IMG/VR virus record: IMGVR_UViG_3300009093_000100
Coordinates: 1 to 31,107 of that record
Strand: one strand, 5' to 3'
DNA: 31,107 nt
Origin: a virus
Part shown: piece by piece, positions 20,116 to 27,836 of the stretch
Layout: each line of letters starts with the position of its first letter
Position numbering within the stretch: position 1 is the stretch's first letter
Position numbers and translations under genes: made by a program
Notes under the pieces: model-generated
What the model saw: the letters and a program-made list of their open reading frames with translations, nothing else
What the model was told of the DNA's origin: nothing
The model's database searches: none

Positions 20116-20885
20116 GCCTGGATATGTTCGGCTTCCCCGTCGCCTCGCAGCCGGTGTTTACCGACCGGTATGGTAATCCGCTGACGAAGTTGAAAACTTC
20201 TGGCGGCACAGCATTGACTAACCCAATGACGACGGCGGGTGATCTCATCGTCGGCGGTAGCGGCGGTACGCCGACGCGGTTGGGAATTGGCTCAAACGGA
20301 CAGGTGCCTACGGTGTCGGGCGGTGCGCTCGTCTTTGCGACGCCTGCGGCAAGCGGGATACCTTCAGGAACGTCGTTCCCCGGTTCGCCAGCGACGAACA
20401 CTATTTTTTTCCGCACAGATTTAGGTATGCCGTTTTACTACGACGGCACGCGGTGGCTTTCTTGGGGTGCTCCGCTCAAGTTCCGACTTGGATTTTACAA
20501 GAGCGCGTCCTCACAGCCGTTCTCTGCGACCGTTAGCGACGCCATGATGAACACTGCGCCATTTACGGGCGGCGGCAGCGATATTTGGCTCATAAATCAC
20601 CGCGTGTGTTTCCTTGTAAATGGCGGCGGCAGCGCCTTGAATGGCTCGAACAAGTGGGTCGGGAACTTGCACAAATACGACACGGCCCTTACATCAACGA
20701 CGATCGCAACAATCAACATTGATTCGGGCTCTTCTGGGGTCGCTCGCATGATCGACACCACGATCAATGCGCTTCTCGACAATGGCACGCCCCATTTCTT
20801 CATCGAGACGGACTGGACGAGGACCGGATCACCAGGATCGATCTATACGGCTGAAGAAATCGCTTATCGGATCGTAGCGGTTTGA
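20112..20885 (+). CDS. Tail fibre protein sharing the N-terminal anchor (257 aa)
   Basis: The N-terminus LDMFGFPVASQPVFTDRYGN closely follows that of the previous gene. Next comes the shaft stretch ALTNPMTTAGDLIVGGSGGT, then RLGIGSNGQVPTVSGGALVF, seen in many phage fibres. A tip domain (residues about 80-257) includes IFFRTDLGMPFYYDGTRWLS and ends TAEEIAYRIVAV. The ATG overlaps the preceding stop (ATGA). It is probably a second, alternative receptor-binding or stalk protein with the same attachment point. Confidence 0.78.
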   Translation: MSLDMFGFPVASQPVFTDRYGNPLTKLKTSGGTALTNPMTTAGDLIVGGSGGTPTRLGIGSNGQVPTVSGGALVFATPAASGIPSGTSFPGSPATNTIFFRTDLGMPFYYDGTRWLSWGAPLKFRLGFYKSASSQPFSATVSDAMMNTAPFTGGGSDIWLINHRVCFLVNGGGSALNGSNKWVGNLHKYDTALTSTTIATINIDSGSSGVARMIDTTINALLDNGTPHFFIETDWTRTGSPGSIYTAEEIAYRIVAV

Positions 20886-20893
20886 GTTCGTGA

Positions 20894-20998
20894 ATGGTCA
20901 CTTACCGCAAACACGCTCGCTACTACTGGACTGGATCCGCCGTGATCAGGTTACACTATCCCGCGTCGACTGGGGCGGGGGATCACCATGGTTGCTGA
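20894..20998 (+). CDS. Possible 34-residue protein in the gap before the lysis block
   Basis: The frame starts at the ATG at 20894 (MVTYRKHARYYWTGSAVIRL) and ends overlapping the next gene by 11 bases. It fills the only gap in this region, and its opening YRKH is like that of the repeat protein at 23079. The ribosome-binding site is weak, so support is slight. Confidence 0.3.
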   Translation: MVTYRKHARYYWTGSAVIRLHYPASTGAGDHHGC

Positions 20999-21344
20999 GT
21001 ACGAGCATTTTACGTCGGTCGGGCAGCGGCAGAGTATGTGGTCGAAATTCGACTGGGTTGGTTGGACCCGAGTACTTGTGGTTTGCCTGTTCGTGACTGG
21101 GGGGCAGTTGATCACGTTTTCGACCGAACGGCAGAAAACTATCGATGCGCAGACATCGCTTCAGCAGTCGCTGGACCACAACACCGCGGCGTTGCAGACA
21201 GCGATAGCCGAGCAAAAAGCACTGCGAGAGCAGATGGCTGACTTGAGTAAATGGCTCGCTCGCGTAGACCAGAGCAAATCGGACTTGGAGCGTCGAGTTG
21301 ACCGCATGGAACCCTACGTGTTTAAGCGAGCAAATCAACCATGA
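20988..21344 (+). CDS. Membrane-anchored coiled-coil protein (118 aa)
   Basis: GGGGGA lies four to nine bases ahead of the ATG. Residues about 27-44 are a membrane span (VLVVCLFVTGGQLITFS) after a short N-terminal cytoplasmic part. Then comes a long hydrophilic coiled coil (TIDAQTSLQQSLDHNTAALQ through SDLERRVDRMEPYV). This is the form of many phage proteins near lysis genes. It could act as an accessory holin/antiholin or in virion assembly. Its stop overlaps the next small gene. Confidence 0.68.
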   Translation: MVAEYEHFTSVGQRQSMWSKFDWVGWTRVLVVCLFVTGGQLITFSTERQKTIDAQTSLQQSLDHNTAALQTAIAEQKALREQMADLSKWLARVDQSKSDLERRVDRMEPYVFKRANQP

Positions 21345-21475
21345 ATTTGGACTTTATGGGGGACGTCGGAGTCGGCTTCCTGCTGCTAGGAACCGCTTTG
21401 ATGTACATATGCACGAAATTCGGTCACTCCGATTTTTTCGGCGGCTGGCCATTCAGCGGCAAGGACCATGACTAG
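21341..21475 (+). CDS. 44-residue single-span membrane protein
   Basis: The ATG overlaps the stop of the preceding gene (ATGA), and the end overlaps the endolysin start by eight bases. The product has a span DVGVGFLLLGTALMYICTKF and a Gly/Phe/His-containing tail (GHSDFFGGWPFSGKDHD). Its place just ahead of the endolysin suggests a lysis helper (holin or antiholin), but its size and lack of a known motif leave this open. Confidence 0.6.
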   Translation: MNLDFMGDVGVGFLLLGTALMYICTKFGHSDFFGGWPFSGKDHD

Positions 21476-22004
21476 GATCATCAACGCCCCCTCGAACGTT
21501 AAGGCGTTCCTAGACATGCTGGCAGTGTCTGAGGGGACGGCGCTCCGCGGTGACGACGGATACAATATCTTGGTCGGCGGCGGAACTTTTCAGGGATACA
21601 AGGATCATCCTCGTATCTACGTGCCTCTTCCACGGCTGGGGATTACTTCCAGCGCTGCCGGACGGTATCAGTTCCTCTGGGGGACTTGGGTCGATCTCCG
21701 CAACAGCATCGACCTGCCGGACTTCACCCCGATCTCGCAGGATCTTGCTTGCATCGAACTGATCAAGCGAGCCGGCGCGTATGAAGCCGTTCTCGCCGGC
21801 GACGTGCACACCGCCATCCTGAAATGCTCCAAGGTGTGGGCCAGTCTCCCGGGGGCTGGATACGGCCAGCACGAGAACGCTGAAGCGCAGCTAGTGGCCG
21901 CATACACCCGCAGTGGGGGCGAGGAAGTGCCGCAAGTCGCGGTCGATGTCGCGCACGCCACGGCGACCCTGATCAAGGTGTTTTCGGGGGCTCTGAATGG
22001 GTGA
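21468..22004 (+). CDS. R: Endolysin, lambda R-like lytic transglycosylase
   Basis: The 178-residue enzyme cleaves peptidoglycan glycan strands. The match with lambda R is clear by eye along the length. FLDMLAVSEGT (residues 14-24) carries the catalytic Glu22, followed by DDGYNILVGGGTFQGYKDHP, then SSAAGRYQFLWGTW, then KSQD-like ISQDLACIELIKRAGAYEAV, and CSKVWASLPGAGYGQHENAE. There is no signal peptide or SAR span, so it needs a holin to reach the wall. AAGG lies close to the ATG. The 3' end overlaps the holin candidate by eight bases. Confidence 0.93.
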   Translation: MTRIINAPSNVKAFLDMLAVSEGTALRGDDGYNILVGGGTFQGYKDHPRIYVPLPRLGITSSAAGRYQFLWGTWVDLRNSIDLPDFTPISQDLACIELIKRAGAYEAVLAGDVHTAILKCSKVWASLPGAGYGQHENAEAQLVAAYTRSGGEEVPQVAVDVAHATATLIKVFSGALNG

Positions 22005-22359
22005 CTTGATCTCGCAGTGCTTTACCGCGGCGACAGTTAATTGGCCGTCGACGTTTCTGATACTCGGTGTCGCCATGACGTTGATCGTCCTGTGGAAAGT
22101 ACAGAAGAACGTAAAAAACAAAGTCGACCTGTCAGAACTGCTGATCGATGCCGACGGCAAAGCCAGCTGGACGAAGATCACGGCTATTGGGGCGTTCCTT
22201 TTTTCCACTTGGGGGTTCGTGGTTCTGATAGAGCGCGACCACATGACCGAGGCCTTGTTCGGTCTTTATATCGCTGTATACTCCGGGGCACCGGTTGCGT
22301 ATCGCCTTGCGGCGACGCGCCATCAACCATCCGAAAGCGCAGAGGATCCAAAGCCATGA
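21997..22359 (+). CDS. Membrane protein, probable holin (120 aa)
   Basis: Three hydrophobic segments are visible: STFLILGVAMTLIVLWKV (about 18-35), WTKITAIGAFLFSTWGFVVL (about 58-77) and LFGLYIAVYSGAPVAYRLA (about 87-105), with a charged hydrophilic tail. This fits a class I-like holin that opens the inner membrane for the endolysin. It overlaps the endolysin stop by eight bases and is joined to the next small membrane protein by ATGA. The other candidate for holin is the 44-residue protein at 21341. Confidence 0.7.
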   Translation: MGDLISQCFTAATVNWPSTFLILGVAMTLIVLWKVQKNVKNKVDLSELLIDADGKASWTKITAIGAFLFSTWGFVVLIERDHMTEALFGLYIAVYSGAPVAYRLAATRHQPSESAEDPKP

Positions 22360-22514
22360 TTATCGAATTCCTGTTGTTTGGCCTTCTGGTTGTGATTGTA
22401 TTCGCGGCCTACAAGCTGCACTACATCGGTGCGATTCTCGCGGAAGCGAAACTCTTGGTCGGTGCGTTCAAAGACGATATCGTCAAAGCGGTCGACAAGA
22501 ACAAAACGCCATGA
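22356..22514 (+). CDS. 52-residue membrane protein of the lysis cassette
   Basis: Coupled to the probable holin (ATGA) and to the spanin gene (ATGATG). The product starts MIIEFLLFGLLVVIVFAAYK, one membrane span, and continues with an amphipathic helix (GAILAEAKLLVGAFKDDIVKA) and a basic end. It may be a second holin/antiholin or a regulator of spanins. No family recognised. Confidence 0.6.
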   Translation: MIIEFLLFGLLVVIVFAAYKLHYIGAILAEAKLLVGAFKDDIVKAVDKNKTP

Positions 22515-22879
22515 TGGACTTTTTGAAAGCGATTTGGGGCCACCTGCCCGGTCGTGCGTGGCTATACCTCGGTATAGCCATCGCCGGGTTCGCTTTCAAA
22601 TGGTGGTATGACGATCGGCAACAGAGCATCGGTGCCAAGGCCTGCGAGGACAGTATCGCCAGCGCCATCGCCAATGCGCGCGCCCAAGTAGCACGCGAAG
22701 CCGCTTCGGAGAACAAAACGCTTGATGCGCAGCTTGCCGAAAACGACCCGCTTATCGTTCAGTGGAGCAAAGAATATGCGCAACCCGGCAGTGATGATCC
22801 TAATTGCAAGCCTGCTGATCCTCAGCGGGTGCAAGCCGTCAACGCGGCCCATAGACCCCGAAGCGAAGGATCCCGTTAA
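22511..22879 (+). CDS. Rz: Inner-membrane spanin subunit (i-spanin, Rz-type)
   Basis: The 122-residue protein has an N-terminal span (about 15-30, RAWLYLGIAIAGFAFKWW) and a periplasmic helical part (GAKACEDSIASAIANARAQV to NKTLDAQLAEN). It is placed after the endolysin and holin. The next gene, the outer-membrane lipoprotein, starts inside it in another frame, the classic Rz/Rz1 arrangement. It fuses inner and outer membranes in the last step of lysis. Call rests on topology and genetic nesting rather than on sequence identity. Confidence 0.8.
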   Translation: MMDFLKAIWGHLPGRAWLYLGIAIAGFAFKWWYDDRQQSIGAKACEDSIASAIANARAQVAREAASENKTLDAQLAENDPLIVQWSKEYAQPGSDDPNCKPADPQRVQAVNAAHRPRSEGSR

Positions 22880-23069
22880 TCTGCATTGCGATGCGGTGTG
22901 CCCCGCTCCGTGTCCGGCGTTGCCGGATTGGGACGGGACGTTGAACGAGGATCGAGTCTCTGCGCTGCTGAAGATTTGGGGTAGCATGTACGTTGAGTGC
23001 GATATGTATCGCCAAGCCTGCGTGCAGTGCATTCGTCGCGGTGTAAAGGCGGGCGTCATCAAGATGTAG
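22776..23069 (+). CDS. Rz1: Outer-membrane spanin lipoprotein (o-spanin, Rz1-type)
   Basis: From the ATG at 22776 (GGAG nine bases upstream) the product begins MRNPAVMILIASLLILSGCK, a type II signal peptide with lipobox LSGC and lipidated Cys19. The mature part starts Pro-rich (KPSTRPIDPEAKDPV) with Cys38, 42 and 46, and has a helical end (RVSALLKIWGSMYVECDMYR). It overlaps the i-spanin gene by 104 bases in another frame. At 97 residues it is longer than lambda Rz1 (60). An earlier ATG would bury the signal peptide, so it is rejected. Confidence 0.82.
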   Translation: MRNPAVMILIASLLILSGCKPSTRPIDPEAKDPVNLHCDAVCPAPCPALPDWDGTLNEDRVSALLKIWGSMYVECDMYRQACVQCIRRGVKAGVIKM

Positions 23070-23078
23070 AGACCTGTA

Positions 23079-25520
23079 ATGGCCTACCGTAAACACCTAG
23101 CGTACAGAACCCACAAGCTGTACCCGGCGCTAGGTGTTGGGGACGTATTCCCCGCGGGCTGGTTAGATGAGACTTTCGGCATCGCTGCGGTCAAGGGGCG
23201 CGGTCTTGTCGCCCCTGCCGGGATTTCTCCGACCGATGTTGTCTATCACCCGTACGTTGCGTTTTATTACCAGTTCGTATCCGAGATTGGATACGGGTGG
23301 CTAGACGATCGCCTCGGCACTGCGGTCGCTCAGCTAAAGAAGCGGTTTATATTTCCGACTGGTTGGTTCGAAGAGCATATCGGAACCGGCACGGCGATTC
23401 AGCACCGTATCCAGCCGGCTCCACTTGGATGGCTCGATGAGCAGATTCCTCGGGCGCACGTCGACATCCACTTTAACAATATTCGTCTGACTGGCTGGCT
23501 CGATGACAGAGTTAGCGTCTACGCGACCGTACAGTGGAAGCGGCGCACGATCAGTTTTTTCGGCCAAGTCGATGAGCGGTTCGGCACTCCCGGAATCGTT
23601 AATCGCAATCGCTATGTCTACGAGCACCCACAGGGGTATGCCGACGATGTGGTGTCGCCGAACGCAATGGTTATCAATCGCAACCGCGTCATGCGCCCAG
23701 CGCCGTGGCAGGATGATCGGTTTGACTTCTTCGACGGAGCAATCCGCAATACCGGCCGAGCGTTGATCGAGTCGGGCTGGAGAGATGAGAAGTTCGGTGC
23801 CGGGACTTTTATCGCGTACAAAAACCGTTCGCTACTGCTCCACGGGTGGGTTGACGAAAGCTTCGGCAACAGCGTGCCGGCGAATCTTGCGTGGGGGGTT
23901 TACCCTCCCGGCATTCGCGTAGACGAGCGGATTGGCTTCCCGCGGCTTGCCAATACTCGGCGTTTTCTGCACCTGTTTGGCATCTCAAGCACAGATGCCA
24001 CCGGACGGCCGTTCGTATCGTTCCGCGTTCGGAACGTCGTACAGACTGCCGGCGCACACCCCGACGAAGTGTTCGGGTTTCGTACGGAAGCCCGGCATAA
24101 CCCGTACCCAGTACACCCGACTAGCTGGATCGATAGCGATCGGCAGTTTGGCTGGCCTGCGGTCTTCGCACACTCACACAACCTGCATCCGAACCCGATC
24201 GTTTCGATCGATGTGTTCGGACTGCCCTACGTGGTTAACCGTAACCGGGTGGTTTTCGTACCTTCGCCGGATCTGCGCGAAGCGTTCGGCAATACCCACA
24301 TCGAGCTACGTAATCGGCATCTACTCCCCGTCGGGGCGAGCACCGAATTTTTCGGCGCTGCGCTTGTGCAGTGGAGCACGCGGTACGTTTATCCGAGCCA
24401 TTTCTCGGTGCCGGCGATTTCGACCTACCATCGGATTTCAGAGTCCGTCGTTGACGGGCCCCCAGAGGACCAGAACGTCTACCCGGCTAGTTGGGACGAC
24501 TCACAGTTCAAATACGGCTCGGTCACGGTGTACATCCATGGCATCTTCGCTTCCGGATGGTCCGATGAACACTTCGGCTCGATAAAGGTACTCAACAACA
24601 CGATCGACTTGCAGAAACACTCGATCGTCAACCTCAAACAAGTCGGCACGCCGATCCTAATCTACACTCGGGGGGTCTTTCCGAGTTCGATTCCGCCTGC
24701 GCCGCCTATCGGCAAACGTGGCGATAGCGATCAGTTCACGTCGCTTCCGCGCGTTGATCCGTTCCATATCTATGCTCCGTTCGGAGAGCTTACGCCGCCG
24801 GGCTACATCCCCGGTGGTCGCGGGCTGTATATGGACTCGCTATTGCCGGAAGGGTATCTCGCCTCTCGGTGGCCGTGGTTCGGACACCAGACTATAACCA
24901 ACAAGAACCGAGCGGTCTTCGTGTCTCCGTCGAACTTCGGCGGAACTGTGGGGGATAACACATCGGTCGACTGGAAGACGCACTACGTTCGCCCGAACGG
25001 CATCAAGCAGTGGCGTGTAGGGCTGGTGCGTTTCCTCAACGTGCCGCAATACATCAACTTCGACACGTACCATCTTGGGTTCATGGATGAGAGCTTCGGT
25101 TCTGCAGCCGTCGCCCCACCCGTAGACGGCAACAACGGAGTCCTTGTGCCCTCGCTCGGCGTAGATGAGCGTTTCGGCGGGAACGTCATCGATCTTAAAA
25201 ATCGCAACCGGTTGCCCCCGAGTCTCGGGCTGGATGAAAGCTTTGGGTTGGCGATCTTTGGCACTACCCGGTACTACAACCTGTCTGGCTGGTTCGATGA
25301 GAACCTGATCTGGACCACTGAGTTCGTCTCGTACCGGATTCGCCACCTGCTTGCGACCGGTTTCATCGACGACTCGTTCGAGCGCATCGATGATGACCCC
25401 ATATGGTTCGGCGAGCGTATGCGCGTGTCGACCAAGGCCTACGCACTGCATGACAAAGGGTTCGTGGATACGAAATTCGGTGTGGCAGTTGTAAAACACG
25501 AACACGAGTGCTGTAATTGA
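23079..25520 (+). CDS. Tandem-repeat tail protein with about 23-residue GWxDExFG units (813 aa)
   Basis: From near residue 27 to the end the protein is built from more than 20 diverged copies of a short unit that begins GW-x-D-[DE]-x-F-G, followed by a strand (xxxV) and an arginine-containing stretch (NRNR or KNR). Starts at 73, 95, 117, 139, 162, 186, 209, 233 and 256 give a period of 22-24 residues; examples are GWLDETFG, GWLDDRLG, GWVDESFG and LGLDESFG. Later copies are more diverged, and a non-repeat insert lies near 500-620 (Pro-rich, PPAPPIGKRG). A solenoid, such as a beta-helix, is the natural guess. It is large, late, and next to tail genes, so a tail or appendage protein is likely. 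Its stop overlaps the next TTG. Confidence 0.75.
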   Translation: MAYRKHLAYRTHKLYPALGVGDVFPAGWLDETFGIAAVKGRGLVAPAGISPTDVVYHPYVAFYYQFVSEIGYGWLDDRLGTAVAQLKKRFIFPTGWFEEHIGTGTAIQHRIQPAPLGWLDEQIPRAHVDIHFNNIRLTGWLDDRVSVYATVQWKRRTISFFGQVDERFGTPGIVNRNRYVYEHPQGYADDVVSPNAMVINRNRVMRPAPWQDDRFDFFDGAIRNTGRALIESGWRDEKFGAGTFIAYKNRSLLLHGWVDESFGNSVPANLAWGVYPPGIRVDERIGFPRLANTRRFLHLFGISSTDATGRPFVSFRVRNVVQTAGAHPDEVFGFRTEARHNPYPVHPTSWIDSDRQFGWPAVFAHSHNLHPNPIVSIDVFGLPYVVNRNRVVFVPSPDLREAFGNTHIELRNRHLLPVGASTEFFGAALVQWSTRYVYPSHFSVPAISTYHRISESVVDGPPEDQNVYPASWDDSQFKYGSVTVYIHGIFASGWSDEHFGSIKVLNNTIDLQKHSIVNLKQVGTPILIYTRGVFPSSIPPAPPIGKRGDSDQFTSLPRVDPFHIYAPFGELTPPGYIPGGRGLYMDSLLPEGYLASRWPWFGHQTITNKNRAVFVSPSNFGGTVGDNTSVDWKTHYVRPNGIKQWRVGLVRFLNVPQYINFDTYHLGFMDESFGSAAVAPPVDGNNGVLVPSLGVDERFGGNVIDLKNRNRLPPSLGLDESFGLAIFGTTRYYNLSGWFDENLIWTTEFVSYRIRHLLATGFIDDSFERIDDDPIWFGERMRVSTKAYALHDKGFVDTKFGVAVVKHEHECCN

Positions 25521-26770
25521 CGTCGGTGAACAAGACGCTGCCATTCCCGTTGCCCGTTCTCGGAGTCGACGAGCTCTCGCACGAGACGTCGCTGCCGCGC
25601 GGAGCTGTTCGCAGCATGACCAATATCGATGTGGGGCGCACTGGCAAGATGCGGCTGCGCCCCGGTTTTGTGCGGTCTATTTCGGCCCCGGCGCATAGCA
25701 TCAGATACATGCCCCAGCGCGGGATTACGCTGGTCGGCAAGGGGAACGCCCTCTACCAGCTGGACACGAGCAGCATGGCGACCACTTTGGTCGCCATGCT
25801 GAATTCTGGGCATCCGCTCGAGTACATCGAGTATAACGGCCACGTCTATGCGTCCAACCGTACCAGTCTGGTCTGGCTCCCCGCAGATGCCAATACTTGG
25901 CGCACCGTCGGAGTTCCCGTACCTGACGCGCCTACGGTTGCGGCTTCCTTGACAGGGGATCTACCTTCGGGCCGGTACGGGGTTACGATAACGAAACTCG
26001 ACGACCGCGGCGAGGAAAGCGGCAGCGCTACGGTCCAATTCGTGGACCTCCCCAACGGCGGGGGGATCCAGCTTTCGAACCTACCGGTTTTTTCGGGTTC
26101 GGTGGCGATCTATCTCACTGCGGCGAACGACGAGAACTTGCGGGTCTCCGAGACCATTCCTGCAGTGTTTAGCACCTATCTGGCTTCGTTATACCCCCAA
26201 GGACGCCCGCTAGAGACGTTCTCCATGGTGCCGCTGCCCCCGGGGGACTTCATCCGCTGGCATAACGGTCGTCTGTATACGGCCGTCTACGATACCCTGC
26301 GCTGGACCGAAGCGCTCCGTGCTCATGTACACGACGCGTCCGCAGATCTCATGAAGTTCAGCGGATTCATTTCCTTTATCGAACCCGTAGTCGACGGCAT
26401 CTACGTCGGCGACTCCCGCGGCGTCTGGTTCCTGAAAGGCGGAGACCCCGATGAATTCGCTCCTGTGCGCGTCAGTCCGTGCCGTGCTGTGGCTCGGTCT
26501 AGCATTTCTGTGCCTCCCGAGCACTTCAATCCGAAGCAGGTTCAGACTTCGTACCCGTGTGCTGTCTGGCTGAGTACTTCGGGCTATGTTGTCGGCACGG
26601 CTGGCGGTACCGCCATCGAGCTTCATGCCGATCGTATCCGTGTGCCCGGCGGGCTTGTTGGGCGCTCGCTGTTTTTCTACTCGGAGGGTCGCAAGCAGAT
26701 TGTGACTCCTGTAAACTCCAACACCACTGCGGCCTATGGCTTGGCTGCGGACTCGACTTATACACCCTGA
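25517..26770 (+). CDS. Tail protein, possible beta-propeller-like (417 aa)
   Basis: The TTG start overlaps the preceding stop (TTGA); a GTG nine bases later is also possible. The protein has RGAVRSMTNIDVGRTGKMRL followed by RPGF, a conserved opening of phage tail/tailspike-associated proteins, then repeated strand pairs such as GKGNALYQLDTSS, GHVYASNRTSLVWL, RWHNGRLYTAVYDTLRW and YVGDSRGVWFLKGGDPDEF, suggestive of blades or a hub. The role is probably a tail tube, hub or stabiliser subunit. A possible Ig-like insert is near 140-215. Confidence 0.68.
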   Translation: MTSVNKTLPFPLPVLGVDELSHETSLPRGAVRSMTNIDVGRTGKMRLRPGFVRSISAPAHSIRYMPQRGITLVGKGNALYQLDTSSMATTLVAMLNSGHPLEYIEYNGHVYASNRTSLVWLPADANTWRTVGVPVPDAPTVAASLTGDLPSGRYGVTITKLDDRGEESGSATVQFVDLPNGGGIQLSNLPVFSGSVAIYLTAANDENLRVSETIPAVFSTYLASLYPQGRPLETFSMVPLPPGDFIRWHNGRLYTAVYDTLRWTEALRAHVHDASADLMKFSGFISFIEPVVDGIYVGDSRGVWFLKGGDPDEFAPVRVSPCRAVARSSISVPPEHFNPKQVQTSYPCAVWLSTSGYVVGTAGGTAIELHADRIRVPGGLVGRSLFFYSEGRKQIVTPVNSNTTAAYGLAADSTYTP

Positions 26771-26780
26771 GGAGATTCCC

Positions 26781-27380
26781 ATGCTGCACCGTGATTTGAT
26801 CAAGCACGCCGGCGAGTTCATGCGGTATCTCCGCAACCGGCAGTATGAGCGCACCGCCGACGGACTCCTGTTCGCCAGAGCAGGCGTCATCGCCACGGGC
26901 ATGTACAAGCACGACATCAACGGCGAAGATGTTCGGTACGATAAGAACAATCTTCCCGACGAGGGGCTGAAATACCTGCTCTCCGTCGGCGTATGCGCCG
27001 GCACGCAGTTGGCAGCGTGGTATCTGGCCCTTTACGGCTCGAACTACACCCCGACCAGTACGCTTACCGGGGCAAGTTTCCCGGCGACGGCTGGCGAGAT
27101 TACGAGTGGCACTGAGGGGTATACCCAGAGTACGCGTCCGGTCTGGACTCCCCCCGGCTCGGTGACCTCAACCACGGTGAACAACTCGGCGTCGAAGGCG
27201 GCATTCACGATCGCGACAGCCAGCGTGCTGGTGATCAACGGTGCGGCTATGCTGTCCAACGCCACTAAGGGCGACGTCACGGGCAAGATCGTGTCGGCGA
27301 CGAAGTTCTCGGCAGCGCGCAACGCCTATAACACCGACACGTTCAATCTCGAGTACGACGTCACTCTGACCTCGTCTTGA
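26781..27380 (+). CDS. Tail-region structural protein (199 aa)
   Basis: The ATG has a perfect GAGGAG eight bases upstream. The N-terminal part is helical and charged (HRDLIKHAGEFMRYLRNRQY), followed by GVCAGTQLAAWYLALYGSNY and a Thr/Ser/Ala-rich beta part (PTSTLTGASFPATAGEITSG through TKGDVTGKIVSATKFSAARN). Strand-rich ends of this kind are found in small virion proteins. It is coupled to a cluster of virion genes on either side. Family not certain; it resembles the structural proteins found next to tail-tube genes in such phages. Confidence 0.68.
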   Translation: MLHRDLIKHAGEFMRYLRNRQYERTADGLLFARAGVIATGMYKHDINGEDVRYDKNNLPDEGLKYLLSVGVCAGTQLAAWYLALYGSNYTPTSTLTGASFPATAGEITSGTEGYTQSTRPVWTPPGSVTSTTVNNSASKAAFTIATASVLVINGAAMLSNATKGDVTGKIVSATKFSAARNAYNTDTFNLEYDVTLTSS

Positions 27381-27386
27381 TGCCTC

Positions 27387-27836
27387 ATGGCCCTCTACGA
27401 CGGCGTACCGTCGATTCGGCTTGAGGGCGATGAGAAGCGAGCCCTTGCCCTCATCCCCGAGGGCAAGGCGTTGTTGTACCGCATGCAGCTGATCATGCAG
27501 CGTGCGGGCATTCGCACGTTTGCCAACGCGCAGCGCATCGACGATGACTCTTACATCTACGTCCTCAGCGCCGAGGGCGTTAACATCATTTCGATTTCGG
27601 TAGCCCCACGCGCCGTAGAACAGACTTACGAAACGCCGACGTCTGAGCCGTACGTGGTGCTTGAGCCGACGATCTACTCGGGCATTGTTCATAACGGGTA
27701 CATCGAGCAGCAGATCGTAGCTGGTAAAACGATCTCGGTTTGCGACGAATTCATTCCGACGATCGATTGTGCGCAGAACAACAAGGCCATGGTCTCGTTG
27801 CCGATATCGCTCAGCGCGTGGCACGGCTCGCGGTGA
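27387..27836 (+). CDS. Tail-region structural protein (149 aa)
   Basis: The ATG follows the previous stop by six bases. The product has a helical, charged first half (YDGVPSIRLEGDEKRALALI, KALLYRMQLIMQRAGIRTFA), then a strand-rich second half (IYVLSAEGVNIISISVAPRA). Its stop overlaps the GTG of the next, larger gene. The pair may form one tail component. No specific family recognised. Confidence 0.6.
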   Translation: MALYDGVPSIRLEGDEKRALALIPEGKALLYRMQLIMQRAGIRTFANAQRIDDDSYIYVLSAEGVNIISISVAPRAVEQTYETPTSEPYVVLEPTIYSGIVHNGYIEQQIVAGKTISVCDEFIPTIDCAQNNKAMVSLPISLSAWHGSR

